Positions 10,946 through 17,941 of a stretch of 19,916 nt of DNA are shown one piece after another. A program made the position numbers and the translations under genes. The DNA lies in contig JAJZSA010000045.1 in NCBI GenBank assembly GCA_021822115.1, positions 1-19,916 on the forward strand, written 5' to 3'. The notes under the pieces are model-generated. The model made no database searches. It worked only from the letters and a program-made list of their open reading frames with translations, and was not told the origin of the DNA. The DNA comes from Pseudomonadota bacterium (GTDB lineage: Bacteria; Pseudomonadota; Gammaproteobacteria; Burkholderiales; Gallionellaceae). Every line of letters begins with the position of its first letter. Position 1 is the first letter of the stretch.

Positions 10946-11393
10946 CGCGCAGCTCGCCAGGCGCCTGCGCGTGCTGGTCGAGAGCTATCGCCGCCTCACC
11001 GGCCAGCCCTTGCTGGCCGATGTGCCGGCGGACGCTGCCGCATTGGCCACAGCCGTGTGGGAAGCACCGTTCGCCATCGTGGCGCATGGCACCGAGGCCG
11101 ATCCGCTGTTCTTCTACGGCAACCGTTATGCGCTGCATTGTTTCGAGATGACGTTCGCCGATTTTGCGCGCCTGCCGTCACGCTTGTCGGCGGAGCCGGT
11201 GAACCAGCAGGCGCGCGAGCGGGCCTTGCGCCAAGTCGCCGCGCAGGGGTATGTCGACGGCTATGCCGGCATGCGCATCGCCAGCAGCGGGCGGCGCTTC
11301 ATGATCGAGCAGTGCACCATCTGGAACCTGACGGACGACGCCGGCACGGCACACGGGCAGGCGGCGTGCTTCATCGTGCAGGATCAACCCTAA
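10923..11393 (+). CDS. MEKHLA domain-containing protein
   Basis: A 156-residue protein with the MEKHLA domain, a PAS-like fold first named from the C terminus of plant HD-ZIP III factors; the bacterial single-domain versions have no established function. Recognisable blocks are TEADPLFFYGNRYALHCFEM at 57-76, LPSRLSAEPVNQQARER at 84-100, and RIASSGRRFMIEQCTIWNL at 118-136. No signal peptide, membrane segment or DNA-binding domain is visible. The ATG at 10923 overlaps the helicase gene by 23 nt; an upstream TTG at 10911 is an alternative. The stop codon overlaps the strong ribosome site of the next gene, so the helicase, this gene and the CMD gene look like one transcription unit. A sensory or small-molecule-binding role is only a guess from the PAS-like fold. 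Confidence 0.82.
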   Translation: MPSSRPSDAQLARRLRVLVESYRRLTGQPLLADVPADAAALATAVWEAPFAIVAHGTEADPLFFYGNRYALHCFEMTFADFARLPSRLSAEPVNQQARERALRQVAAQGYVDGYAGMRIASSGRRFMIEQCTIWNLTDDAGTAHGQAACFIVQDQP

Positions 11394-11398
11394 GGAGG
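11392..11398 (+). promoter_or_regulatory. Strong Shine-Dalgarno of the CMD gene, overlapping the preceding stop
   Basis: AAGGAGG is a full-consensus ribosome site 5 nt before the ATG at 11404. Its first bases belong to the TAA of the MEKHLA gene, indicating tight coupling and probably higher translation of the downstream gene. Confidence 0.85.
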
Positions 11399-11403
11399 AA
11401 GAG

Positions 11404-11751
11404 ATGAGCGGATCGTACAAGGAACTCACCCACGACATCAGCAAGCTGCTGATGCCGTTCCGCAAGGAGGCGCAGGCCCCGATGGCCGGTTTCGATGCGA
11501 TGGCCAAATCGGCCATGGCGGACGGCGTGCTGAGCGCGTTGCAAAAGGAATTGATCGCTACCGGCATCGCCGTGTCCACGCGCTGCGACGGCTGCATCGG
11601 CTTCCATGTACGTTCGCTGGTGAAGCTGGGGGCGACGCGCGAGCAGATCAACGAGATGCTCGCGGTGGCGGTGTATATGGGCGGTGGTCCCTCGCTGATG
11701 TATGCGGCGGAGGTTTTGCGCGCCTGGGAAGAGTTCTCGGCGCAGTCGTAA
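11404..11751 (+). CDS. Carboxymuconolactone decarboxylase (AhpD-like) family protein
   Basis: A 115-residue, all-helical CMD-family protein. It carries the peroxidase-type signature of the AhpD branch: Glu49, then CDGCIGFH with Cys61, Cys64 and His68, in the E-x11-CxxC-xxx-H spacing. In AhpD these residues support thiol-dependent reduction of peroxide or of a partner peroxiredoxin; decarboxylase members generally lack the CxxC. So a thiol-redox role is more likely than muconolactone metabolism, though the substrate is unknown. The ribosome site is full consensus. It is the last gene after the helicase and MEKHLA genes, 10 nt behind the latter, and is convergent with the next minus-strand gene. 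No signal peptide, so probably cytoplasmic. Confidence 0.9.
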   Translation: MSGSYKELTHDISKLLMPFRKEAQAPMAGFDAMAKSAMADGVLSALQKELIATGIAVSTRCDGCIGFHVRSLVKLGATREQINEMLAVAVYMGGGPSLMYAAEVLRAWEEFSAQS

Positions 11752-11770
11752 ATCCAAACCCGCGTCGTAT

Positions 11771-11798
11771 GCGGCGCCGCGATCTTTGGCGCGCGCCA
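11771..11798. repeat. Two tandem perfect palindromes between convergent genes
   Basis: GCGGCGCCGC (11771-11780) and TGGCGCGCGCCA (11787-11798) are perfect 10- and 12-bp palindromes in the 50-bp gap between the converging CMD gene and the next minus-strand gene. They could form hairpins in both transcripts, but there is no T-tract, so this is not a classical intrinsic terminator. Confidence 0.5.
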
Positions 11799-11801
11799 GA
11801 A

Positions 11802-12317
11802 TCAGGATTCCGGATCTTCCGTTTTTGCGGGTTCCGGCTGCGGGAACCTGGCCACCAGCTTATCCGGCAACTCGCCCTTGGCGGCCATGGAATAGCCGCT
11901 GAACGCCATCACCGAAGTGATGAGCACGAACACCAGCGTCGGCATCAGTGCGATGCGGGTGAGTGCAGTCCACACGATGTTTGCCATGTGCGGATCGCTG
12001 GAAGTCTGGCTGATGAGCCAGGCCAGTGTGATCAAGGTGGCGGAGATGCCATAGCCGATCAGCAGCAAGCGGCAGCGCGTCCAGGCCAGGCGCCAGTGCA
12101 TCTGTACGAACCAAGTGTCTTCCTGGTTGCTGCGCCAGTGGATGTAAGCCATCAGCGCGCCGGAGCAGAACAACGGGATCAGCAGGCCGGGCATGCCCAG
12201 TTTCAGACCCAGCACCGTGGGCGTCATGAACAGGTCGAAGGCGAACAGCCCCATGATGAACACGTTATGCGGGGTCTGTGCGAACTGACGGGCTTGCGGG
12301 CTGGGATTGAATCTCAT
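11802..12317 (-). CDS. Small multi-pass membrane protein of unknown function
   Basis: I do not recognise this family. The 171-residue protein starts MRFNPSPQARQFAQTPHNV and has about four hydrophobic segments: roughly residues 20-38 (VFIMGLFAFDLFMTPTVLG), 42-60, 84-105 (LLLIGYGISATLITLAWLI) and 120-142. A polar, Pro/Glu-rich cytoplasmic-looking tail follows (PEPAKTEDPES). The frame is open upstream to 12560, but that extension is low complexity and lies over the preceding gene, so ATG 12317 is chosen. That ATG shares one base with the upstream stop (TGATG), implying translational coupling to the BPSS1780-family gene. The two membrane proteins probably work in the same place, perhaps as partners. 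No motif indicates a transported substrate or enzymatic role. Confidence 0.8.
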   Translation of the reverse strand: MRFNPSPQARQFAQTPHNVFIMGLFAFDLFMTPTVLGLKLGMPGLLIPLFCSGALMAYIHWRSNQEDTWFVQMHWRLAWTRCRLLLIGYGISATLITLAWLISQTSSDPHMANIVWTALTRIALMPTLVFVLITSVMAFSGYSMAAKGELPDKLVARFPQPEPAKTEDPES

Positions 12318-13105
12318 CAGGCATCCTCCGAATCGTTTTCCGTACTGGCGGGTTGCGCCTCCGGTGCATCCAGCCACGGGAAGATGTTGCGGTAGCTCAC
12401 ATAGAGCGAGGTCAGACCCAGCGGCAGCAACAGCAGCATGCCGACCCCCCAGGGCAGGATGCCGAGCACCATGGTGATGCCCTGCATGATCAGGCTGTAC
12501 ACGGTGTAGGGGATGACGTTGCGCAAGGTGCCGGCGAAGCTGGCGCGCAGCGCGAACCACGGCGACACGCCGTGGAAGAACACCAGGATGGGCGCGTATT
12601 GCCAGGCCACCACGATCAGCAGCATCACGGTCAGACCGAGCAGCACCGCCAGCGAGACACGGCTGTCGCCGGCCGAGATGGCCTGCATCAGCAGCTGCGC
12701 ATCCTCGGTGCTGTGCATCTTCTCCATCATCTCGGCGAACGGCGCGCCGCCTACGGTCGCCATCACGGTGGAGGCGAACAGCATGCCCAGCAGCAGGAAG
12801 GCACCCAGCGCGATCAGTCCGGCCGTATTGCGCTTGAACCCCTCCAGGAGCAGGCTGGGGACGATCTTCTCGTTCTCTTCCAGGGCGCGGCAGATACGCA
12901 TGTAACCCGCCAGCATGATGGGCATCAGCGCCATCGCTACCAATGGTCCGAACACCGGCACGATGAGCGCGACGATCACGGTCAGCACGCTGAGCATGGC
13001 CGCGCTGATGCTGAGCAAGGGGTTGCGCATCAGCAACTGGAAACCCTGCTTGACCCAGGTCCAGCCGCGTCCGGCCGTCATCTTGCGTATCTCTTGCTGT
13101 GCCAT
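12317..13105 (-). CDS. BPSS1780 family membrane protein
   Basis: A 262-residue inner-membrane protein resembling the BPSS1780 family of betaproteobacterial proteins of unknown function. It begins MAQQEIRKMTAGRGWTWVKQ, then GFQLLMRNPLL, a basic amphipathic lead-in typical of this family. It then has about six hydrophobic segments between residues 30 and 240, with a WQYAPILVFFHGVSPWFALRAS block near 168-190 and a polar, acidic C-terminal tail. There is no signal peptide, ATPase motif or catalytic site that I can see. The ribosome site AAGGAG overlaps the thrB stop, and the downstream small membrane protein is coupled by TGATG, so the three genes are surely one operon. Family name is from pattern memory; function is not known to me. 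Confidence 0.8.
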   Translation of the reverse strand: MAQQEIRKMTAGRGWTWVKQGFQLLMRNPLLSISAAMLSVLTVIVALIVPVFGPLVAMALMPIMLAGYMRICRALEENEKIVPSLLLEGFKRNTAGLIALGAFLLLGMLFASTVMATVGGAPFAEMMEKMHSTEDAQLLMQAISAGDSRVSLAVLLGLTVMLLIVVAWQYAPILVFFHGVSPWFALRASFAGTLRNVIPYTVYSLIMQGITMVLGILPWGVGMLLLLPLGLTSLYVSYRNIFPWLDAPEAQPASTENDSEDA

Positions 13106-13115
13106 CCGGGTCTCC

Positions 13116-14057
13116 TTATAACCAGACCGTCTGTGCGGTCGCGATGTGATTGCGCAGGATGCGTTCGAAATGTGCCGGGTCGTGCGGGGTCACCATCTCG
13201 CCGTCGCGCGGCAGGTGCAGGTCGTACAAGCGCGAGATCCAGAAACGCAACGCAGCCAGGCGCAGGGTCAGTGGCCAGGCTGCGGCTTCCGCCGTGGTGA
13301 ACGGGCGCACCGCGTGATAGGCGCGCAGGAAGGTGCGCGTCTTGTCCGCATCCAGTCGCTGGTCGGGACCCATGCACCAGTCGTTCACGGTGATCGCCAC
13401 GTCGTATAACAGCATATCCGTGCAGGCGAAATAGAAATCGATCAACCCACCCACGCGTGCGCCATCCATCAGCACGTTGTCGCGGAACAGGTCGGCGTGG
13501 ATCACGCCGCGCGGCAAGGCGCCGGTATCGCGCGTCGCATGCAGCGCCACTTCGCTTGCCAGCAGGCGCGCGGCCTCGGCCGGCAGGAAGCGCATCACTT
13601 GATCCGATGCCGTGCTGCGCCAGGCGCCGCCGCGCGGATTGACCATGGTGGCGGCGAAGCTTTGCCCGGCGATATGCATCTGTCCCAGCATGGCGCCGAC
13701 GGCGGCGCACTGCGCGGCATCCGGCTGCGTCACCGAGCGGCCGGACAGGCGGCTCACGATGCAGGCCGGCTTGCCTTTCAGCACCCCCAGGAAACGGTTG
13801 TCGCGATCGGCCACCGGCGCCGGGCAGGGGATGCCATGGCGTGCCAGGTGCGCCATCAGGTCGAGATAGAACGGCAGTTCAAGCGCGGTCAGTTTCTCGA
13901 ACAGGGTGAGCACGAAACGGCCGTTGGCCGTGGTCACGAAATAATTGGTGTTCTCGATGCCGGCGGGGATGCCTTGCAGCTCATGCAGTGCGCCCAGCGA
14001 ATAGTGGGCGAGCCAGGCGTTGATGTCCGCTTCCGAGACGCTGGTGAAGACTGCCAT
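13116..14057 (-). CDS. thrB: Homoserine kinase (aminoglycoside-phosphotransferase fold, ThrB of the pseudomonad/betaproteobacterial type)
   Basis: The enzyme phosphorylates L-homoserine with ATP in threonine biosynthesis. The 313-residue protein belongs to the APH/choline kinase-like fold rather than the GHMP fold of E. coli ThrB. Visible features are an N-terminal lobe with GIPAGIENTNYFV (29-41) and FVLTLFEKL (48-56), and the Brenner motif VIHADLFRDN at 185-194 with catalytic Asp189 and Asn194. It also has GLIDFYFACTDMLLYDVAI at 204-222, with the metal-binding Asp207. Length is normal. It lies 12 nt after the DUF2782 gene and 10 nt before the BPSS1780-family gene. DUF2782-thrB close to polA is a recurrent betaproteobacterial arrangement as far as I recall. 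A paralogous sugar/amine kinase is possible but less likely. Confidence 0.92.
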   Translation of the reverse strand: MAVFTSVSEADINAWLAHYSLGALHELQGIPAGIENTNYFVTTANGRFVLTLFEKLTALELPFYLDLMAHLARHGIPCPAPVADRDNRFLGVLKGKPACIVSRLSGRSVTQPDAAQCAAVGAMLGQMHIAGQSFAATMVNPRGGAWRSTASDQVMRFLPAEAARLLASEVALHATRDTGALPRGVIHADLFRDNVLMDGARVGGLIDFYFACTDMLLYDVAITVNDWCMGPDQRLDADKTRTFLRAYHAVRPFTTAEAAAWPLTLRLAALRFWISRLYDLHLPRDGEMVTPHDPAHFERILRNHIATAQTVWL

Positions 14058-14069
14058 GTCGCGTCCTGC

Positions 14070-14342
14070 TCAGAATTTCTTGATGATCCAGCGCGGCACG
14101 CGCAGGCCGGAATCCAGGCTCTCCTGGCGCGCGAACTTGCCGTCCCCGCGCTCATCCACCAGATAGTAGGGCACGCCGTGCTTGGGCGTGATCTTGATCA
14201 TGTACAAGCGACCGTTGGCGCGATACTCCTCCACCATCGTGTCGGCTTGCTGGGTGATGGTCACCTCCGGTGCGTCGAGGTCGGCTTCCGCGTAGCTGTT
14301 GAGGCCCAGGCTGAGCAGGGCGAGCAGGATGAGGGTGCGCAT
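14070..14342 (-). CDS. DUF2782 domain-containing periplasmic protein
   Basis: A 90-residue protein of the DUF2782 family, which has no assigned function. It has a signal peptide (MRTLILLALLSLGLNSYAEA) with a likely cleavage near residue 18-20, so it is probably periplasmic. The mature part carries the family's conserved text: VTITQQADTMVEEYRANGRL, then YMIKITPKHGVPYYLVDERG and a basic WIIKKF end. The family is typically encoded beside thrB or polA in betaproteobacteria, and here it sits between the LOG gene and thrB with 46 nt and 12 nt gaps. A -10-like TAGAAT at 14372-14377 may give this gene, thrB and the membrane-protein pair their own promoter. Family identity is fairly sure; role unknown. 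Confidence 0.88.
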   Translation of the reverse strand: MRTLILLALLSLGLNSYAEADLDAPEVTITQQADTMVEEYRANGRLYMIKITPKHGVPYYLVDERGDGKFARQESLDSGLRVPRWIIKKF

Positions 14343-14371
14343 GGGATGGTTCCGTTCGGTTCGAGGTGCGG

Positions 14372-14377
14372 ATTCTA
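14372..14377 (-). promoter_or_regulatory. Putative -10 element upstream of the DUF2782-thrB operon
   Basis: The minus strand reads TAGAAT in the 46-nt gap between the LOG gene and the DUF2782 gene, about 30 nt before the latter's ATG. A weak -35 candidate (CTGAAC) lies 17 nt upstream, inside the LOG coding end. Prediction from motif only. Confidence 0.4.
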
Positions 14378-14388
14378 TCCGATTCGCC

Positions 14389-15105
14389 CTACAGGTTCAG
14401 TTGCATCTCGCGCTCGGCGGCGGATGGCTCGAAGCCGCGTGTCTCGTAATGGTTGAAGATGGCGCTGACCACCTGTTCCGGCTCGTCGATGATCTGGATC
14501 AGGTCGAGGTCTTCCGGCGCGATCATCTTCTCTTCCAGCAGGCTGGTCTTGATCCACTCGACCATGCCGCCCCAGAACTTGCTGCCCACCAGGATGATGG
14601 GTATGCGGCGCGTCTTGCCGGTCTGCACCAGCGTCAGCGCTTCCATCAGCTCATCCAGGGTGCCGAAGCCGCCCGGCATCACCACATAGGCGCTGGCGAA
14701 CTTGACGAACATCACCTTGCGCGTGAAGAAGTGATGGAAGGTCTGGCTGATGTTCTGGTACGGGTTGTTGTGCTGCTCGTGCGGCAGCTGGATGTTGAGA
14801 CCCACGCTGGGCGATTTACCGTAGAAGGCGCCCTTGTTGGCGGCTTCCATGATGCCGGGGCCGCCGCCGGAGATCACCGAGAAGCCGGCATCCGACAGCA
14901 GACGTGCGATCTCTTCCGCCAGCTGGTAATAGGGATGGTCGTGCGGTGTGCGTGCGCTGCCGAAGATGCTCACCGCCGGGTGGATGTTGGAAAGGCGTTC
15001 GGTCGCCGAAACGAATTCTGACATAATGCCGAACACCCGCCAGGATTCCTTCGATTGCATCAATTCGGGCGATTGCGCCGGCGGCAGTTTCATATCGTTG
15101 TTCAT
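14389..15105 (-). CDS. LOG family protein (TIGR00730-type, possible cytokinin-riboside 5'-monophosphate phosphoribohydrolase)
   Basis: A 238-residue Rossmann-like protein of the LOG (Lonely Guy) family, whose members hydrolyse nucleoside 5'-monophosphates to free base and ribose 5-phosphate; many bacterial members remain uncharacterised. Signature motifs are SIFGSART at 46-53, SGGGPGIMEAANKGA at 79-93, FFTRKVMFV at 126-134, and PGGFGTLDELMEAL at 144-157, which together form the nucleotide-binding and catalytic site. The longer N terminus and C-terminal tail fit the larger (about 240-residue) subgroup. The start at 15105 has an AGGGAT-like site upstream; M5 (15093), M16 (15060) and M28 (15024) are alternatives. 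It is divergent from polA with only 14 nt between the ATGs. A bacterial substrate cannot be assigned from sequence. Confidence 0.9.
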   Translation of the reverse strand: MNNDMKLPPAQSPELMQSKESWRVFGIMSEFVSATERLSNIHPAVSIFGSARTPHDHPYYQLAEEIARLLSDAGFSVISGGGPGIMEAANKGAFYGKSPSVGLNIQLPHEQHNNPYQNISQTFHHFFTRKVMFVKFASAYVVMPGGFGTLDELMEALTLVQTGKTRRIPIILVGSKFWGGMVEWIKTSLLEEKMIAPEDLDLIQIIDEPEQVVSAIFNHYETRGFEPSAAEREMQLNL

Positions 15106-15119
15106 TGCGGATCCCTAAG

Positions 15120-17879
15120 ATGAAAACAAGCGAAGCGAGTTTCGCTAAAACCCTGTTGCTGGTGGACGGATCGTCTTACCTCTATCGTGCCTTCCATGCC
15201 ATGCCCGACCTGCGCAGCCCGCAGGGCGAACCGACCGGCGCCATCCACGGCGTGCTCAACATGCTGCGCCGCTTGCGTGCCGATTTCCCGGCGGATTATA
15301 GCGCCGTCGTGTTCGACGCGAAGGGCAAGACGTTCCGCGACGACTGGTATCCCGAATACAAGGCGCACCGTCCGCCCATGCCGGACGACCTGCGCGCCCA
15401 GATCGAGCCGCTGCACGAAGTGGTGGCCGCCGCCGGCTGGAACATCCTCGAAGTGTCCGGCGTGGAAGCCGACGACGTGATCGGCACGCTGGCGCGGCAA
15501 GCCTCCGCACAAGGTGCGCGCTGCATCATCTCCACCGGCGACAAAGACCTTACGCAACTGGTGGATGGCAACACGCTGTGGGTCAACACCATGAGCGAAG
15601 AGAAGCTGGACATCGCAGGCGTCACCGCCAAGTTCGGCGTGCCGCCCGAACGCATCATCGACTACCTCGCACTGGTCGGCGACACCGTGGACAACGTGCC
15701 CGGCGTGAACAAGTGTGGCCCCAAGACCGCCGTCAAATGGCTCACCGAATACGGCACGCTGGACAACCTCATCGCCCATGCCGACGAAGTGAAAGGCGCG
15801 GTCGGCAACAACCTGCGCGAAGCACTGGAATGGTTGCCGATGGGCAAGCAACTGGTCACCGTGAAATGCGATGTGGCGCTCGACAAGCGTTTCGACGAAC
15901 TGGTCGCCCCCGCCGCCGACACCGACAAGCTGAAGGCCATGTACGAACACTTCGGCTTCCGCAGCCTGATGCGCGAACTGAGCGGCGACGCTGCGCCGAA
16001 GAAAGAACGTGCCACGACCAGCGTCGCGCAGCGCGACTTCTCACAACCGGAACCGCCGCAAGACCTGTTCCAGAACGACACCTCGCACTACGAAGCCATC
16101 CTCAGCGAAGCCCAGCTCGACGCCTGGCTGAACAAGCTGATGGCCGCACCGCTGGTCGCGCTGGATACCGAGACCACCGGCCTCGATCCCATGGTCGCGC
16201 AATTGGTCGGCATCTCGCTGTCGATCACGCCGCACGAAGCCGCCTACCTGCCGCTGGCGCACCACTATCCCGGCGCGCCGGAACAGATCGCTTTCGAGCG
16301 CGCACTGGCGATCCTCAAGCCCTGGCTGGAAAGTGACGCGCACAAGAAGCTCGGCCAGAACCTCAAATACGACCAGCACATCTTCGCCAACCACGGCATC
16401 GCGTTGCGCGGTATCGCCGAAGACACGCTGCTGCAATCCTACGTGTTCGAATCGCACAAGCCGCACGAGATGGGCAACCTTGCGCTGCGTCACCTCGGCA
16501 TGAGTACCATCAGCTACACCGATGTGGTGGGCAAGGGCGCCAAGCAGATCGGCTTCGATCAGGTCGATCTCGACACCGCCACCCAATACGCGGCGGAAGA
16601 TGCGGACATCACGCTGCAATTGCACAACACCCTGTCGCCGCAACTGCAAGGCCGACTGGCCGAGGTGTATCGCGAGATCGAGATGCCGGTGCGTGAAGTG
16701 CTGTTCAAGATGGAACGCAACGGCGTGCTGATCGACAGCCAGAAGCTGTCGCGGCAGAGCCACGAACTAGGGCTGCGTCTGAACGAGATCGAGCAGCAGG
16801 CATTCGAACTGGCCGGGCAACCGTTCAACCTCGCTTCACCGAAACAGTTGCAGGAGATTCTGTTCGACAAGCTCGGCATCCCCTCCAAGAAGAAGACCGC
16901 CACCGGCGCCCGTTCCACCGACGAAGAAGTGTTGCAGGAACTCGCACTCGACTACCCCTTGCCCAAGCTGCTGCTGGAGCACCGCGGCATGGCGAAACTC
17001 AAATCCACCTACACCGACAAACTGCCGCAGATGGTGAACGCCAAGACCGGCCGCGTGCACACCAGCTACTCGCAAGCCGTCGCGGTCACCGGACGCCTCT
17101 CGTCCAGCGATCCCAACTTGCAGAACATCCCGGTGCGCACTCCCGAAGGCCGCCGCATACGCGAAGCCTTCATCGCCCCCGCAGGCAGCCGCATCATCTC
17201 CGCCGACTACTCGCAGATCGAACTGCGCATCATGGCCCACCTGTCCGGAGACGAAGGGTTGCTGAAAGCGTTCGCCGCCGGCGAAGACATCCACCGCGCC
17301 ACCGCCGCCGAAGTGTTCGGCGTCGCGCTGAATGACGTGAGCAGCGAACAACGCCGCTATGCCAAGGTCATCAACTTTGGCCTCATCTACGGCATGTCCG
17401 CCTTCGGTCTCGCCAGTCAGCTCGGTATCGAGAACAGCGCCGCCAAGCAATACATCGACCTCTACTTCGCGCGCTACCCCGGAGTGAAGCACTACATGGA
17501 CAGCACAAGAGAACAGGCCAAGGCGCAAGGTTTCGTCGAGACCTGGTTCGGTAGAAGGTTGTGGTTGCCGGAGATCAATGGGGCGAACGGTATGCGCAGA
17601 CAAGCCGCCGAACGTGCGGCGATCAATGCACCGATGCAGGGTACGGCGGCCGACTTGATCAAGCTGGCGATGATCGCGGTGCAGGATTGGCTGGAGAAAG
17701 AAAAGTTACAAACCAAGCTCATCATGCAGGTGCATGATGAATTGGTGCTGGAAGTACCGGAATCGGAACTAGCTCTGGTTAAGGAGAAGGTGCGGGAGTT
17801 GATGTGTGGGGTGGCGGAGCTGAAGGTGTCACTTGAGGTGGGGGTGGGGGTGGGGAGTAATTGGGATGAGGCGCATTGA
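15120..17879 (+). CDS. polA: DNA polymerase I
   Basis: PolA fills gaps and removes Okazaki primers and acts in excision repair. From ATG 15120 it is 919 residues, full length. Domains are the 5'-3' exonuclease (about 10-290; VEADDVIGTLA at 115-125), the 3'-5' proofreading domain with DTE at 349-351, KYDQH with Asp418, and YAAEDAD with Tyr490 and Asp494. The polymerase domain has motif A SADYSQIELR at 694-703 (Asp696), motif B RRYAKVINFGLIYG (745-758) and motif C QVHDELVLEVP (870-880). All catalytic residues are present, so both exonucleases and the polymerase should be active. Oddities: an apparent 8-residue N-terminal insertion before LLLVDGSSYLYRAFHAMP, and a last ~370 nt with rare AGA/AGG codons and a G-run. 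An upstream in-frame ATG at 15105 is less likely. Confidence 0.97.
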   Translation: MKTSEASFAKTLLLVDGSSYLYRAFHAMPDLRSPQGEPTGAIHGVLNMLRRLRADFPADYSAVVFDAKGKTFRDDWYPEYKAHRPPMPDDLRAQIEPLHEVVAAAGWNILEVSGVEADDVIGTLARQASAQGARCIISTGDKDLTQLVDGNTLWVNTMSEEKLDIAGVTAKFGVPPERIIDYLALVGDTVDNVPGVNKCGPKTAVKWLTEYGTLDNLIAHADEVKGAVGNNLREALEWLPMGKQLVTVKCDVALDKRFDELVAPAADTDKLKAMYEHFGFRSLMRELSGDAAPKKERATTSVAQRDFSQPEPPQDLFQNDTSHYEAILSEAQLDAWLNKLMAAPLVALDTETTGLDPMVAQLVGISLSITPHEAAYLPLAHHYPGAPEQIAFERALAILKPWLESDAHKKLGQNLKYDQHIFANHGIALRGIAEDTLLQSYVFESHKPHEMGNLALRHLGMSTISYTDVVGKGAKQIGFDQVDLDTATQYAAEDADITLQLHNTLSPQLQGRLAEVYREIEMPVREVLFKMERNGVLIDSQKLSRQSHELGLRLNEIEQQAFELAGQPFNLASPKQLQEILFDKLGIPSKKKTATGARSTDEEVLQELALDYPLPKLLLEHRGMAKLKSTYTDKLPQMVNAKTGRVHTSYSQAVAVTGRLSSSDPNLQNIPVRTPEGRRIREAFIAPAGSRIISADYSQIELRIMAHLSGDEGLLKAFAAGEDIHRATAAEVFGVALNDVSSEQRRYAKVINFGLIYGMSAFGLASQLGIENSAAKQYIDLYFARYPGVKHYMDSTREQAKAQGFVETWFGRRLWLPEINGANGMRRQAAERAAINAPMQGTAADLIKLAMIAVQDWLEKEKLQTKLIMQVHDELVLEVPESELALVKEKVRELMCGVAELKVSLEVGVGVGSNWDEAH
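15129..15146. repeat. Short hairpin within the polA start region
   Basis: AGCGAA (15129-15134) and TTCGCT (15141-15146) form a 6-bp stem with a 6-nt loop. The hairpin is flanked by the direct repeat AAAAC at 15123-15127 and 15147-15151, exactly 24 nt apart. It lies 9 nt into polA and could affect initiation of polA or, on the other strand, transcription of the divergent LOG gene. Confidence 0.5.
17840..17865 (+). other. G-run with G-quadruplex potential at the 3' end of polA
   Basis: Four G-tracts (5, 5, 4 and 3 G, at 17840-17844, 17846-17850, 17852-17855 and 17863-17865) are separated by single T, single T and a 7-nt spacer. This fits the usual quadruplex pattern on the coding strand. It encodes the conserved EVGVGVGSNW tail of PolA. 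Confidence 0.5.
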
Positions 17880-17886
17880 TATAAAT

Positions 17887-17914
17887 TTGTACTTATGATG
17901 TGGCTGGATAGAAA
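17887..17914 (+). promoter_or_regulatory. Putative promoter of the AT-rich gene after polA
   Basis: TTGTAC (17887-17892) and TAGAAA (17909-17914) are separated by 16 nt in the AT-rich 62-nt gap after polA. The combination is a plausible but imperfect sigma-70 promoter that would start about 20 nt before the GAGGGGG ribosome site. Any AT-rich stretch yields such matches, hence the low score. Confidence 0.3.
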
Positions 17915-17941
17915 TATCAATTACGAGGGGGATGTTGATTT

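Noticed and set aside
11752..11801. Intrinsic terminator between the CMD gene and the converging membrane-protein gene
   Set aside because: The palindromes are strong but neither strand has a T-tract after the stem, so I list them only as palindromes.
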